From the NCBI GenBank assembly GCA_033065855.1, contig JAVXUO010003001.1:372001-436000 (forward strand): a stretch of DNA of 64,000 nt. The letters are read 5' to 3'. The position numbers were made by a program, and so were the translations under genes. The stretch comes from Escallonia rubra. Lineage: Eukaryota; Streptophyta; Magnoliopsida; Escalloniales; Escalloniaceae. The notes beneath the pieces are model-generated. The model was not told the DNA's origin, did not search any database, and saw nothing but the letters and a program-made list of their open reading frames with translations. Numbering within the stretch: position 1 is the first letter of the stretch; each line of letters opens with the position of its first letter. Below, piece by piece: positions 1 through 8,835 of the stretch.

Positions 1-2302
1 ATGAGGCAAGGTGACACAGCCCATGGCCCCACACCCCAAGAAGAATTAAAAAAGGAGGAAAAAAAACCTTTCCTCCAGAAAACTGTCTTCAGATGATTCC
101 ATTTTCTGGTAAACATACGATCTGAGAAGACTGTCAAGCAGTGGTAGAAACTGGTTATCCAAAATTTTGAGAACACCCAGTCGTGTGGAGATGCTATACA
201 CTCTAAACAAACTTAGCGGGAGAAAACCAATTAGAAAGGCTGATAGCCTTGTTACATGTGGGGCTATTGGATGAGTACTTTTAGAAGGGTTCCCCCTCTA
301 AATCCCTCAATGCTTTTCAAGGACTTTTTTTTTCCAAACTATTTACTATTTAGTCAGTTATGCCTAGCCAACACTTAAAGGCCTTACAAACCACTTCTCG
401 GCCGTGCTTTACACGTGACCTATAGGTCCGCCAGATAGAGCTACAAAGAAACTTTTTGAATTTTGTTAGCTAGATCTGGCCAGGAAATACTAGAGAATTG
501 ATTAACAATTTTGAAGTCCCCTTCGTTTTTGGAAAGTCACTAGAAAAGAGTCCACTTGCCATAACTAAGCTGCCCGACACCGGTGACATTCCAACATCAC
601 CAATCAGGAAAGCAAACAAGCACAACACAGCACTTTCAAGGCATACAGTAGGTAGAATTTGCAAAATTGGGAAAAAGGATGGAAGTAAGTTCTATTATCT
701 TTCTCAAAAATTCACTTACGGGTTTGTTTTATGAAACTCAAAAAAGAACTTCCAAAAACCAGCTTTCCTTTGTGATAAAAAATTCCACCTTCAAATTTTG
801 TTAGAAACATCACCCAAATTGTCTCTTTCTCTTGACCAGGGACTCCTCAATTAATACTCTTTTCCCTTGGATAGAGAAATCAAGGATCAAAGGTATAAAG
901 ATTTTGCAGTCAAGAACTATAAGTGACAAGCCTCTTTGCATGAAAATATAATCGGAGTTCTAGTGTATGCAACAGAAAAACTCAGATCCAGGGCAAGTTT
1001 TAGCAATCTTCCTATAATATATTTCTCTTTGATCAACTATCTAGAGGTGCAGTCTTAAAATCAACCCTCTCAAAGCCAGTACTTTACTCTGTCTGTCTGT
1101 CCAACATACAAAAGATTTAGTTGAAACCAAATCTCGGAACTCAGTAATGCTTGAGAAGACTAGTTACTTCCAATTTCCACTAGTTAGCTTGGTTTCTAGA
1201 TAAGGGCAAATTGTAATGCTGTCAGCAAGTACTCAAATGTTGCTATCATTTGAAGTAGTTGTTAAAGCCCAGTTGAAGAGGGTTTTAAGATGGCATTAAC
1301 TTAAAGCATTCCCTTATCTAGTGGCATTAATAGCTGAGTAGCTGAAGATCATATGTCGAGTTACAGTATGCAACAAGCAACATCGACCAAATCCAAGATA
1401 GTATTGCCACGGCCAGGTGTACAGTTTGCAAGCTTTACTCTCTGCCCACCCCTTCTTTTATTTCACTTTCAACATCCAGAACCGCACAAAAGTCGGGTTT
1501 ATTGGAGCTCTGTTTTGAACTGAAGCTTATATAATTCATTGATCACTCAGAGGAGCAAGGAAGAGGAAATCTATGGTCAAAAAAGCTTCAGGAGTTGAAG
1601 CGTTTTCTTAAGCACGTTCCTCTCCTCATTCTTTGTGAGATTCAGGGGCAGTTCTCTCAAAAGGAAATCAATAGAGGAAACCCGAAGAATCTAATGTGCA
1701 TCAAGAGGTAAATGCATGTGGTAGAAACTCGTGGCATTAAAAGATTAACATGCGGTGCCCACTGCGTAACAGCTTTGCGACAAAGGTGTTTCTTATCTAT
1801 TCATGAAATCAGCTTCTAAAAAGGAAGACTTCTCCTAACAAGATACAAGTAGGGTGGAAAAAAAGTAGTAATAAAGGTAAGTACTCCGGGATTTATTGCC
1901 CAACTCTGGAACTAGAATTTGAAACTAGCTCCGGCTTATTAGCACAGCTGTAACTGCCACCTTTAAAGAGAAACAGCATACGTATAAAAAAAGACATCAA
2001 AGTCTGCTAGAGAGTGGTTAGCTTTACCCGAGGAGCCTGTAATCCAGTTTGCTTACTGTTTAACTGCCTAGTTTTGATTTATAGACCAAAATGACTACCA
2101 AAACGGTACTTTACTTGTATAAAATAAACGCAGGGTGGGAACCTGGGTGTTACTTAATGTGCAACAATGGTAAAGAACGACAGGGTCTTTAATGCAGTGA
2201 AAACTAGCATACAATGCAAACCAAAGTAACTTCTTACTGGCCGTAATAGTGAGCAACCGAGTTGTGTTATTTGCCACTAACATGTACTTTTAAGAAATGC
2301 AC
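1..2302. other. Non-coding stretch, probably a long intron of the sulfotransferase-like gene
   Basis: No recognisable exon was found here on either strand. The sulfotransferase-like gene to the right ends an exon at 2303 with a usable donor, so on minus this stretch is most simply its next intron, the remaining exons lying beyond position 1. I looked for the conserved C-terminal half of the family on minus and did not see it. Short open frames at 470-734 have no recognisable similarity. Confidence 0.45.
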
Positions 2303-3778
2303 CTGATTAAGCATCCATTTGAAGCCAATTGCTGCTGAGCACTGATTTTTAGAAGCACTAGTAAACCAGTCCAAATTGTAAACTCTATCTAGAGTCTTCA
2401 CGATCGATGAAACATTGTCCCTCCTCTCTTTGACGGAGAATATCTCACCATTGGAACTTATATTGGTGTGACTATTTAATAGTGTCTCAAACCATCCACT
2501 TCCAGATCTCTGCATCGACAGAATGACAAACAACCGCACGGGATTACTGGCACACTCCGCCCTGGGAATACACAGAAACAAACTTGAGATAATTGGTATT
2601 AACTCAAACCAAATCCGAAAGCACATTTTCTCAATTACCTGCTAAATGTTTCGGGTTTTGGGTAATGCAAGTACGGAACTTGGGAACGATCAATGCCGTA
2701 ATCATAACAAGGCCGATCAATGACTTCAAAGTCCAGAAATTTAGCCTTGGAGTGGATGTTAATTTGTTTTATGCAGATTGAGCAGATATAAAGACCGCAG
2801 ACCATGGCAAACACTAAGAGTATCATCCTTGACATTCCTGGAGACCTTTTCGGAGGTTTTATGATGAGTGTATCCTGTGATACAAGGCAATGCCCAGTTT
2901 TCAATATGCATAAATCACAAGATTGAACCAAACGTGCTTCGCATAATATCCAGAAAGGTAAATCCGAAGACAAAACCACGAATTATTTCCTAATCTGCAG
3001 GATACTCCCTAAGTTAATGCTGCTATGCAAGGTACATTTAAAATTTATCCGTATACCTCTAAATACATACATATCCCTATGAGTATCAAGTGAAACGACG
3101 ACATTAAATACTTATGAAAAACAAGGAAGAAAATATTAGAATCCAAAAGGAGAAACAATGTGGGTTTATGTCTGTGAATGAGGAGAAGCGCGCAAGACTA
3201 GGCTTAACGCAGATCAGAACATGCACAGTGGAAGAGTAATTAAAAATTTTCTTTTACCACATCAAGATAAATCCGCACCTAAGCAAAAAAAAAAGAGCCG
3301 AAGGAAACTAGTGATGAAATACAGATAAAATTAAGACAAGCCTGCCTGAAATTATTTCATATGCATAACCCGAAACAAAATCCAAAAAATTGCAATGTGG
3401 GTTTCAATCCTTCGTGTCGACAAACAAATGCCCCCAGAAATTACTCACAAGAAACATTCATAAACTCATAAATTATCGAAGTCCAAATCAGGACATACAA
3501 AGTTGAAGGCATTTGCTTCAGCTTCTATAAGCAAATCAGGCTATCTTTCTCGCGTACATCCTAACAGTCAATTTCCCCTCAGTCTATCCGGCACCCAAAG
3601 ACACACTAATTCAAAATCTTCCAAATAAAAATCAAAAGAAACCAAAAACGAAGAGTACCGTTATCAGGAAAGAACCCATTAATTTAAACAGATGAACAGT
3701 CAGACAAACATGGAAGCGATTAAATAATAAGTAGCATAAAAGACCAACCTTTTGCAAGAAACAGATATCTTCTGCCAT
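2303..3778 (-). CDS. NodH-like sulfotransferase-family membrane protein, 5' exons only (partial)
   Basis: Three exons on minus: 3778-3749 (start codon, 10 codons), 2874-2639 and 2561-2303, with GT-AG junctions and matching phases. They give about 175 residues. Residues 1-10 read MAEDICFLQK, and a single hydrophobic segment at about 27-47 (ILLVFAMVCGLYICSICI) suggests a type II membrane protein, perhaps of the Golgi. The motif SMQRSGSGWFETLL at about 104-117 is the P-loop-like 5'-phosphosulfate-binding site of sulfotransferases. The sequence strongly resembles a conserved, poorly characterised plant family annotated as P-loop NTPase or nodulation protein H-like. The C-terminal half of the fold is not in view, so the gene either continues past position 1 or is truncated. 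The substrate is unknown. The first exon was chosen because its spliced N-terminus fits the family; an in-frame ATG inside the second open frame is an alternative start. Confidence 0.78.
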
Positions 3779-4383
3779 TATACAATCTTGGGCAAGTTAC
3801 AGAAATCAAAGAACTTTCCTCTTTGCAGAGCTCAGATTCTTCAGTTACACTCAAAGGCGTTGGGTGCGGTGGTGGGCGGAGGGGTGGGTCTGGAACTTCC
3901 GTCAGTTTGGAGAACTGGAAGAAGGGTCTATACTGTACAGGAGCGTCCTCGTGAACAACAAAGCCATTAGAGCTGAACAGCTGGGGCGGGGTGTTCTATT
4001 TAGCTTTCCTGGCTTGGTCTCTTTCGTCGAGATTTTGTAAAATCATTATTTGGATTTTGGTAAGCAGTTTATTTAACGGCCGGAAATGTGCATCGGATCC
4101 AATTGTGGTACCTAAATTCCGTGATCTTAGTATAATCTTCAGCTCACCAACACGACATTTTCAAGGAGGTTTCGGCCTTTGGCCGTGCCAAACACTTCGA
4201 AGACTTCGACTTTTGTTTATGGCAAAATCAACTGCACGACGACCGACAACAACATAAATCCAATATAAGTAGTACGTTAGTATTCAATCGCTTCTCTATT
4301 TGTAGGCGTATCCATACGTCATATTCATGGCCTAAGGCTTATAACCCATATTTGGAAAAATTAAATAATTGCTTACTAGAAAA
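3779..4383. other. 5' flank of the sulfotransferase-like gene
   Basis: This is the sequence upstream of the start at 3778 on minus and would hold its leader and promoter. No clear TATA box was identified. The open frames at 3752-3970 and 3991-4257 on plus have no recognisable similarity and are probably chance. Confidence 0.35.
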
Positions 4384-4386
4384 TTA

Positions 4387-4671
4387 GGTCCCGTACGTTT
4401 ATCATATTCGTTTTCTGTTTTTAGTAATGATGATGAAAAAGATTCTTTTTTTGCGTTTTTACCATTTTCTGTTTTCGTTTTGGATAAAATTACTCAAATA
4501 GTAATAAAAAACTGAAAACAGCTGTTTTTCACTCAAACTTAACCCAATATAAGAAAAAATAGCTAAATTTATTTTTGTGAAAATGATAAAAGTACAGGAA
4601 CATGTTTTCAAACTGAATATAAAAATCATGAAAATGAAAACAGAAAACAAATATGGTAAGCGTACGGGGCT
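4387..4671. mobile_element. MITE, PIF/Harbinger (Tourist)-like, 285 bp
   Basis: The ends form imperfect terminal inverted repeats of about 33 bp: the left begins GGTCCCGTACG and the right ends CGTACGGGGCT, followed inward by matching TTTTCTGTTTT/AAAACAGAAAA tracts. TTA flanks both sides (4384-4386 and 4672-4674), the usual 3-bp target of PIF/Harbinger elements. The interior is AT-rich and non-coding, so it is non-autonomous. The superfamily rests on TSD length and terminal GG, so it is moderately sure. Confidence 0.7.
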
Positions 4672-4674
4672 TTA

Positions 4675-5335
4675 ATTTATAATGAATTTTCTCTTCTCGT
4701 TTGAAGCAAAACTAAATCAGGCTGACCCCTCTATGGAAAATATTTATTTCATTGCAATCCTATTTTGTTTTCTTTGTTTCAATGCTCATAATGGTTAATC
4801 TACATAATGATATATTCGTTATAGTGTACTACTAATGGTGATCTTTTTTTTTATAGTGAAAAAAATGTCTCTTCTAAACGGACAATGAAATACTACCATT
4901 TCGCCTTCCAAGTAGAGAAAATTCTATCCCGTATTCTATTAGAAAAGCATAGTATCGCATGTTCATTGCATGGGCGCCTAGTGCAAAGTGTGCATGGACA
5001 TATATGTGTTGAATTGCACAACAAGCCTGACGTCTGATGTCACAGGCTAATGCAGTGAGCTTTGCGTTAATCCTAACATCATTGAGACAGGAGATCTAAT
5101 GAAAAAAGGGCATGGGGTCTTGTTTAAGTATAATCGGATGCATGTGTTTAAGAGTGTCATTGCTTGGACGATGGTAAGCTCATAAACAATACGATAACAC
5201 ATGTTCATAAGTTTGAGCCTTGTGCAAGTGAAATACTTGAATTAAGCTGGCAAGGAATTTAATCATTTCGTTTTGAAAATAAGAAAAAAAAAATAGAGGG
5301 CAGTATTCTTACGCTAGCTGCCGAATTTCTTAACT

Positions 5336-5338
<3 letters not shown>
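4675..5338. other. AT-rich intergenic DNA
   Basis: I see no gene, RNA or clear repeat between the MITE and the TA microsatellite. Confidence 0.5.

Positions 5339-5367
<29 letters not shown>
5339..5367. repeat. (TA)n microsatellite, left flank of the MULE
   Basis: About 29 bp of perfect AT repeat directly abut the left MULE terminus. The same dinucleotide run flanks the right terminus (17211-17232), so the element lies inside what was one microsatellite, and the target duplication (nine matching bases or more) cannot be delimited exactly. Confidence 0.9.
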
Positions 5368-5370
<3 letters not shown>

Positions 5371-5412
5371 GCCCGATCCACACCCACCGGTGGAGAAAAA
5401 AATTTTCTCCAC

Positions 5413-5659
5413 CCAACCGCTTGTAAGACAAGCGGTTGGCTACCTCCACAAAAAGCCCAACCGCATGTAAGAGCAGCGGTTGGGTATGATTATTTTTTTG
5501 ACATGGCCCCACCATAAAAAACCACTCCACCCAACCGCTTCTCTTATACGCGGTTGGGAAAAAAAAATTTGCCCAACCGCTTGTCTTAGAAGCGGTTGGT
5601 AACCCCCTTTTTTTTAACAATTTTTTACACAACCAACCGCATCTAAAACAAGCGGTTGG
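5413..5659. repeat. Five 27-bp imperfect palindromes near the left MULE end
   Basis: Units start at 5413, 5457, 5531, 5573 and 5633. Each runs CCAACCGC...GCGGTTGG with an 11-bp centre related to TTGTAAGACAA, and each could fold as a hairpin. Spacing is 42-74 bp. The subterminal, repeated and conserved position fits transposase-binding sites, but nothing shows binding. The AACCG core is also MYB-site-like. Confidence 0.85.
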
Positions 5660-5748
5660 TGGCTTTAATTTTGGGTGGCTCCCACACAAAACTTTTCAAA
5701 TTTTTTGATTGGCTGAAAAAAAAAAAAAAAAATTCGAGCCAAGGCTGC

Positions 5749-6185
5749 CACGTGGCATCATCCGCGCCTGCCACGTGGCCCAACCGCGTGAAAGGACGCC
5801 GGTTGTTGCCGCGTGGCCTACACGCGCCTGCCACGTGGCCACCACGCGCCTGCCACGTGGCCAAACGCGGGAAGGTGCGCCTGGGCGGTGCCACGTGGCC
5901 TCATCCGCGCCTGCCACGTGGCCCAACCGCGTGAAAGGACGCCGGTTGTTGCCACGTGGCCTCTTCAGCGTCTGCCACGTGGCCCAACCGCGTGAAAGGA
6001 GGCCGGTTGTTGCCGCGTGGTCTCCACGCGCTTGCCACGTGGCCACCACGCGCCTGCCACGTGGCCAAACGCGGGAAATTGTGCCTGTTGCTACGGTGGC
6101 GGTGCCACGTGGCCTCCCCCGCTCCTGCCACGTGGCCCAACGGCGTGAAGGGTCCCCGCGTGAAGCCCTCTCCTTCTGCCACGTG
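5749..6185. promoter_or_regulatory. G-box array, 13 perfect CACGTG sites (left TIR)
   Basis: CACGTG occurs at 5749, 5772, 5832, 5854, 5892, 5915, 5953, 5976, 6036, 6058, 6106, 6129 and 6180, nearly always inside the 10-bp palindrome GCCACGTGGC. The spacer sequences are themselves tandemly repeated, with units carrying CGCGTGAAAGG and GCCGGTTGTTGCC. In plants CACGTG is the core bound by bZIP (GBF, HY5, ABF) and bHLH (PIF, MYC) factors. The array sits about 160-600 bp upstream of a TATA box, where an enhancer would be expected. Confidence 0.85.
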
Positions 6186-6342
6186 GCGCCCCTCCCCCCA
6201 CGCGCCTGTTGGCTCCCCGTGAGTCTGTCCTTGCTCCCCGTGACCGTCCTTTTTTGCAGAGACACGTTTTTTTTCTGCCACCACTCACGGGTGTTCTGCA
6301 GACACGAACCCTCTTTTTTTCTTCTCTCTTCCTTTTTCTTCT

Positions 6343-6352
6343 CTATTTATAA
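6343..6352 (+). promoter_or_regulatory. TATA box of the left TIR promoter
   Basis: CTATTTATAA follows a long CT-rich stretch (6311-6342) and precedes CCCCTCCCCC. It is the best plant-type TATA box in the TIR. A start near 6375-6385 would give a leader of about 120 bases before the donor at 6501. Confidence 0.7.
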
Positions 6353-6500
6353 TCCCCTCCCCCAACCATTCTTCTCCACATTTATGCTCTGCTCCGAATT
6401 TTTTCTCCACAAACCAAAAAATTTTAGCGCTAGAAGAAGATCGGTGAATAATCGCTAGAAGATCGGTAGATTTTTCTTCAAATACATCAAGTCACAACAA

Positions 6501-8821
6501 GTAAGTATTTTGAATTTCTTTATACATCAAGTCAGCGTATTACACTTAGCGTATTACATTTATAGCGATTCAAAATAGCGTATTACATTACATTTATAGA
6601 CAGCTTTTTCACGGATTTATAAAAAATAGCTAGAGCGAGATTTTGCCAAAGTGCAAAAAAGAGACCCTAGTTATTATGAAAGCATCTGTATCAGGTAAAA
6701 ATTTCAGATTTTTCCAAGCGCTGTAGAGGGGCTAACTGATACGGGGAACCGTGTACCTTCGCAGTCTAATTTAAAATACCAAGCTAGCGCGATTTCGCGC
6801 GAAACTTTTACGAGCACCCTAGGATGTTGGGAAGTTCCATTCCCCAGGATTTCGCGCCATTCCGGCGCCGTTTGCTTTTTTTTTGCCCGAACGGCCCTTT
6901 CAGCGCCCGCCCTTTAATTAGACAGCTTTTTCACGGATTTATAAAAAATAGCTAGAGCGTGATTTGGCCAAAGTGCAAAAAAGAGACCCTAGTTATTATG
7001 AAAGCATCTGTATCAGGTAAAAATTTCAGATTTTTCCAAGCGCTGTAGAGGGGCTAACTGATACGGGGAACCGTGTACCTTCGCAGTCTAATTTAAAATA
7101 CCAAGCTAGCGCGATTTCGCGCGAAACTTTTACGAGCACCCTAGGATGTTGGGAAGTTCCATTCCCCAGGATTTCGCGCCATTCCGGCGCCGTTTGCTTT
7201 TTTTTTGCCCGAACGGCCCTTTCAGCGCCCGCCCTTTAATTAGACAGCTTTTTCACGGATTTATAAAAAATAGCTAGAGCGTGATTTGGCCAAAGTGCAA
7301 AAAAGAGACCCTAGTTATTATGAAAGCATCTGTATCAGGTAAAAATTTCAGATTTTTCCAAGCGCTGTAGAGGGGCTAACTGATACGGGGAACCGTGTAC
7401 CTTCGCAGTCTAATTTAAAATACCAAGCTAGCGCGATTTCGCGCGAAACTTTTACGAGCACCCTAGGATGTTGGGAAGTTCCATTCCCCAGGATTTCGCG
7501 CCATTCCGGCGCCGTTTGCTTTTTTTTTGCCCGAACGGCCCTTTCAGCGCCCGCCCCGGACACCGGTTCGCGATTTTTGCGCGAAAAATCCGTAAAGTAC
7601 TTTTTAGGCCAATGATGAACTCACGAAGCGTAAAGTAGAATTTCGAGGCACCTTTGAGATTTTTCCTGATGCCAGGGGCATTTCGGTAATTTGCCACCCC
7701 GCGAGGGGTGTTTCGGTGTTTTTCCCGCGCCAAGTTTTTAATTACACAGTTTTAGTCCAGGAATGTAATCACAGAAACTGAAATGTTGTTTTCAAGCTGG
7801 TTCGGGGGCGTTGGGGTGATAGTGAACCCCCGGGGGCATTTCGGTAATTTGCCGCTCATCGGTGACTATTTTGCTAGGAAGGATCCAGCCTCATGATACA
7901 TGCCTTAAAATAAATTTTAGTTCGGCAAAGGGTGTCAGACACCCGAAAACTTTTATTGCCCCGGGTGAATTCAGGAACTTGTGACGCACCGGCGATGACT
8001 GCCAGGGGGTATTTTGCACAAGTAGCGGGTGTTTTGGTAACTTTCCCCCTTTAAAATTTTTCCTGATATATTGGGTATATAATTGACGTAATACATTTAA
8101 AAACTTGACTTCAAAGCGGTTTTGAGGTCTTGGGGGTGTAGGGGCCGTCGGGGGGTATATTGCTATATAACCACGTTGGCGCTACATTCAGTGAGAACTG
8201 GCGTAATTAACCGTTCGGAGTGGTGGGAAGTGAGGATTTGTTTTAATACATTTAAATAATGACTATTGCTAATGTGTTGGTAAGCTAGGTTAAACATCCA
8301 GATATGTTGGTTACCCCCTGGGGCATTTCGGTAATTTGCCGCTCATCGGGGGCTATTTTGTTAGGAATGATCCAGCTTAAAGGGCCATACCTTAAAATAA
8401 CTGTTAGTTCAGCAAAGGGTGTCAGACACCCGAAAACTTATTTTGTCCCGGATGAATTCAGGAAGCTTAAAATGCCGTTTCAAAGCACTCGGAACGATTT
8501 TTTGATGCCATGGGGCATTTTTCGTTAATTCGCAGCCCCGAGGGGGGTATTTTTGTAATTTTACAGCGTTAAGTCTTTTAAAGGACTTCTTAGTCCAGAA
8601 ATGTAAGCAAAGCACCTAAAAGGTTGTTTTCAAGCTGATTTGGGACGTTAGGGTGATAATGAACTCCCCGGGGGCATTTTGCTAATTTGCCCCCGTCGGG
8701 GGCTATTTTGATAATTTTACATTATACAAATCAGCTTAAGCAATTACGTTTAAATAATTTTTATTCTTCTTTTATTTAATTCTATGACTTGTTGATAATC
8801 GTATTGGTTTTTATTTTTTAG
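6501..8821 (+). other. Predicted 5'-UTR intron of the transposase transcript, starting inside the TIR
   Basis: CACAACAA|GTAAGT at 6501 is a near-consensus donor after a TIR leader. The T-rich acceptor TTTATTTTTTAG ends at 8821, 14 bases before the transposase ATG; a second possible acceptor, TTTCAG, ends at 8828. The intron of about 2.3 kb would contain the three 322-bp repeats and the rest of the TIR. It has not been verified by transcripts. Confidence 0.6.
6597..7556 (+). repeat. Three 322-bp tandem repeats (left TIR)
   Basis: Copies start at 6597, 6919 and 7241 with TAGACAGCTTTTTCACGG. The period is exactly 322 bp and the last copy is slightly short. They are almost identical, a few bases differing near GAGCG(A/T)GATTT. 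They have no coding potential and fall within the predicted 5'-UTR intron. Confidence 0.92.
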
Positions 8822-8835
8822 ATTTCAGTATAAAT

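Larger units (their letters stand above)
5368..8312 (+). repeat. Left terminal inverted repeat of the MULE
   Basis: Identity with the reverse complement of 14261-17210 runs from the terminus to GATATGTTGGTT at 8301-8312, where the two sides diverge abruptly. Order from the outside: fold-back end, five 27-bp palindromes (5413-5659), A-tract, G-box array (5749-6185), TATA box (6343), leader, splice donor (6501), three 322-bp repeats (6597-7556), and unique AT/GC-mixed sequence. Differences seen by eye are mostly homopolymer lengths (5578-5720) and single bases such as one at about 6031. Confidence 0.93.

Noticed and set aside
5643..6458. Several long open frames (up to 249 residues, both strands) rich in PRGxxHVA-type repeats; also mirrored at 16145-16910
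   Set aside because: They arise from the GC-rich G-box repeats in the TIRs, appear in many frames at once, and have no recognisable domain.
6597..7556. Regular repeats that might suggest a CRISPR-like array
   Set aside because: The units are 322-bp head-to-tail copies without spacers, in a plant transposon.
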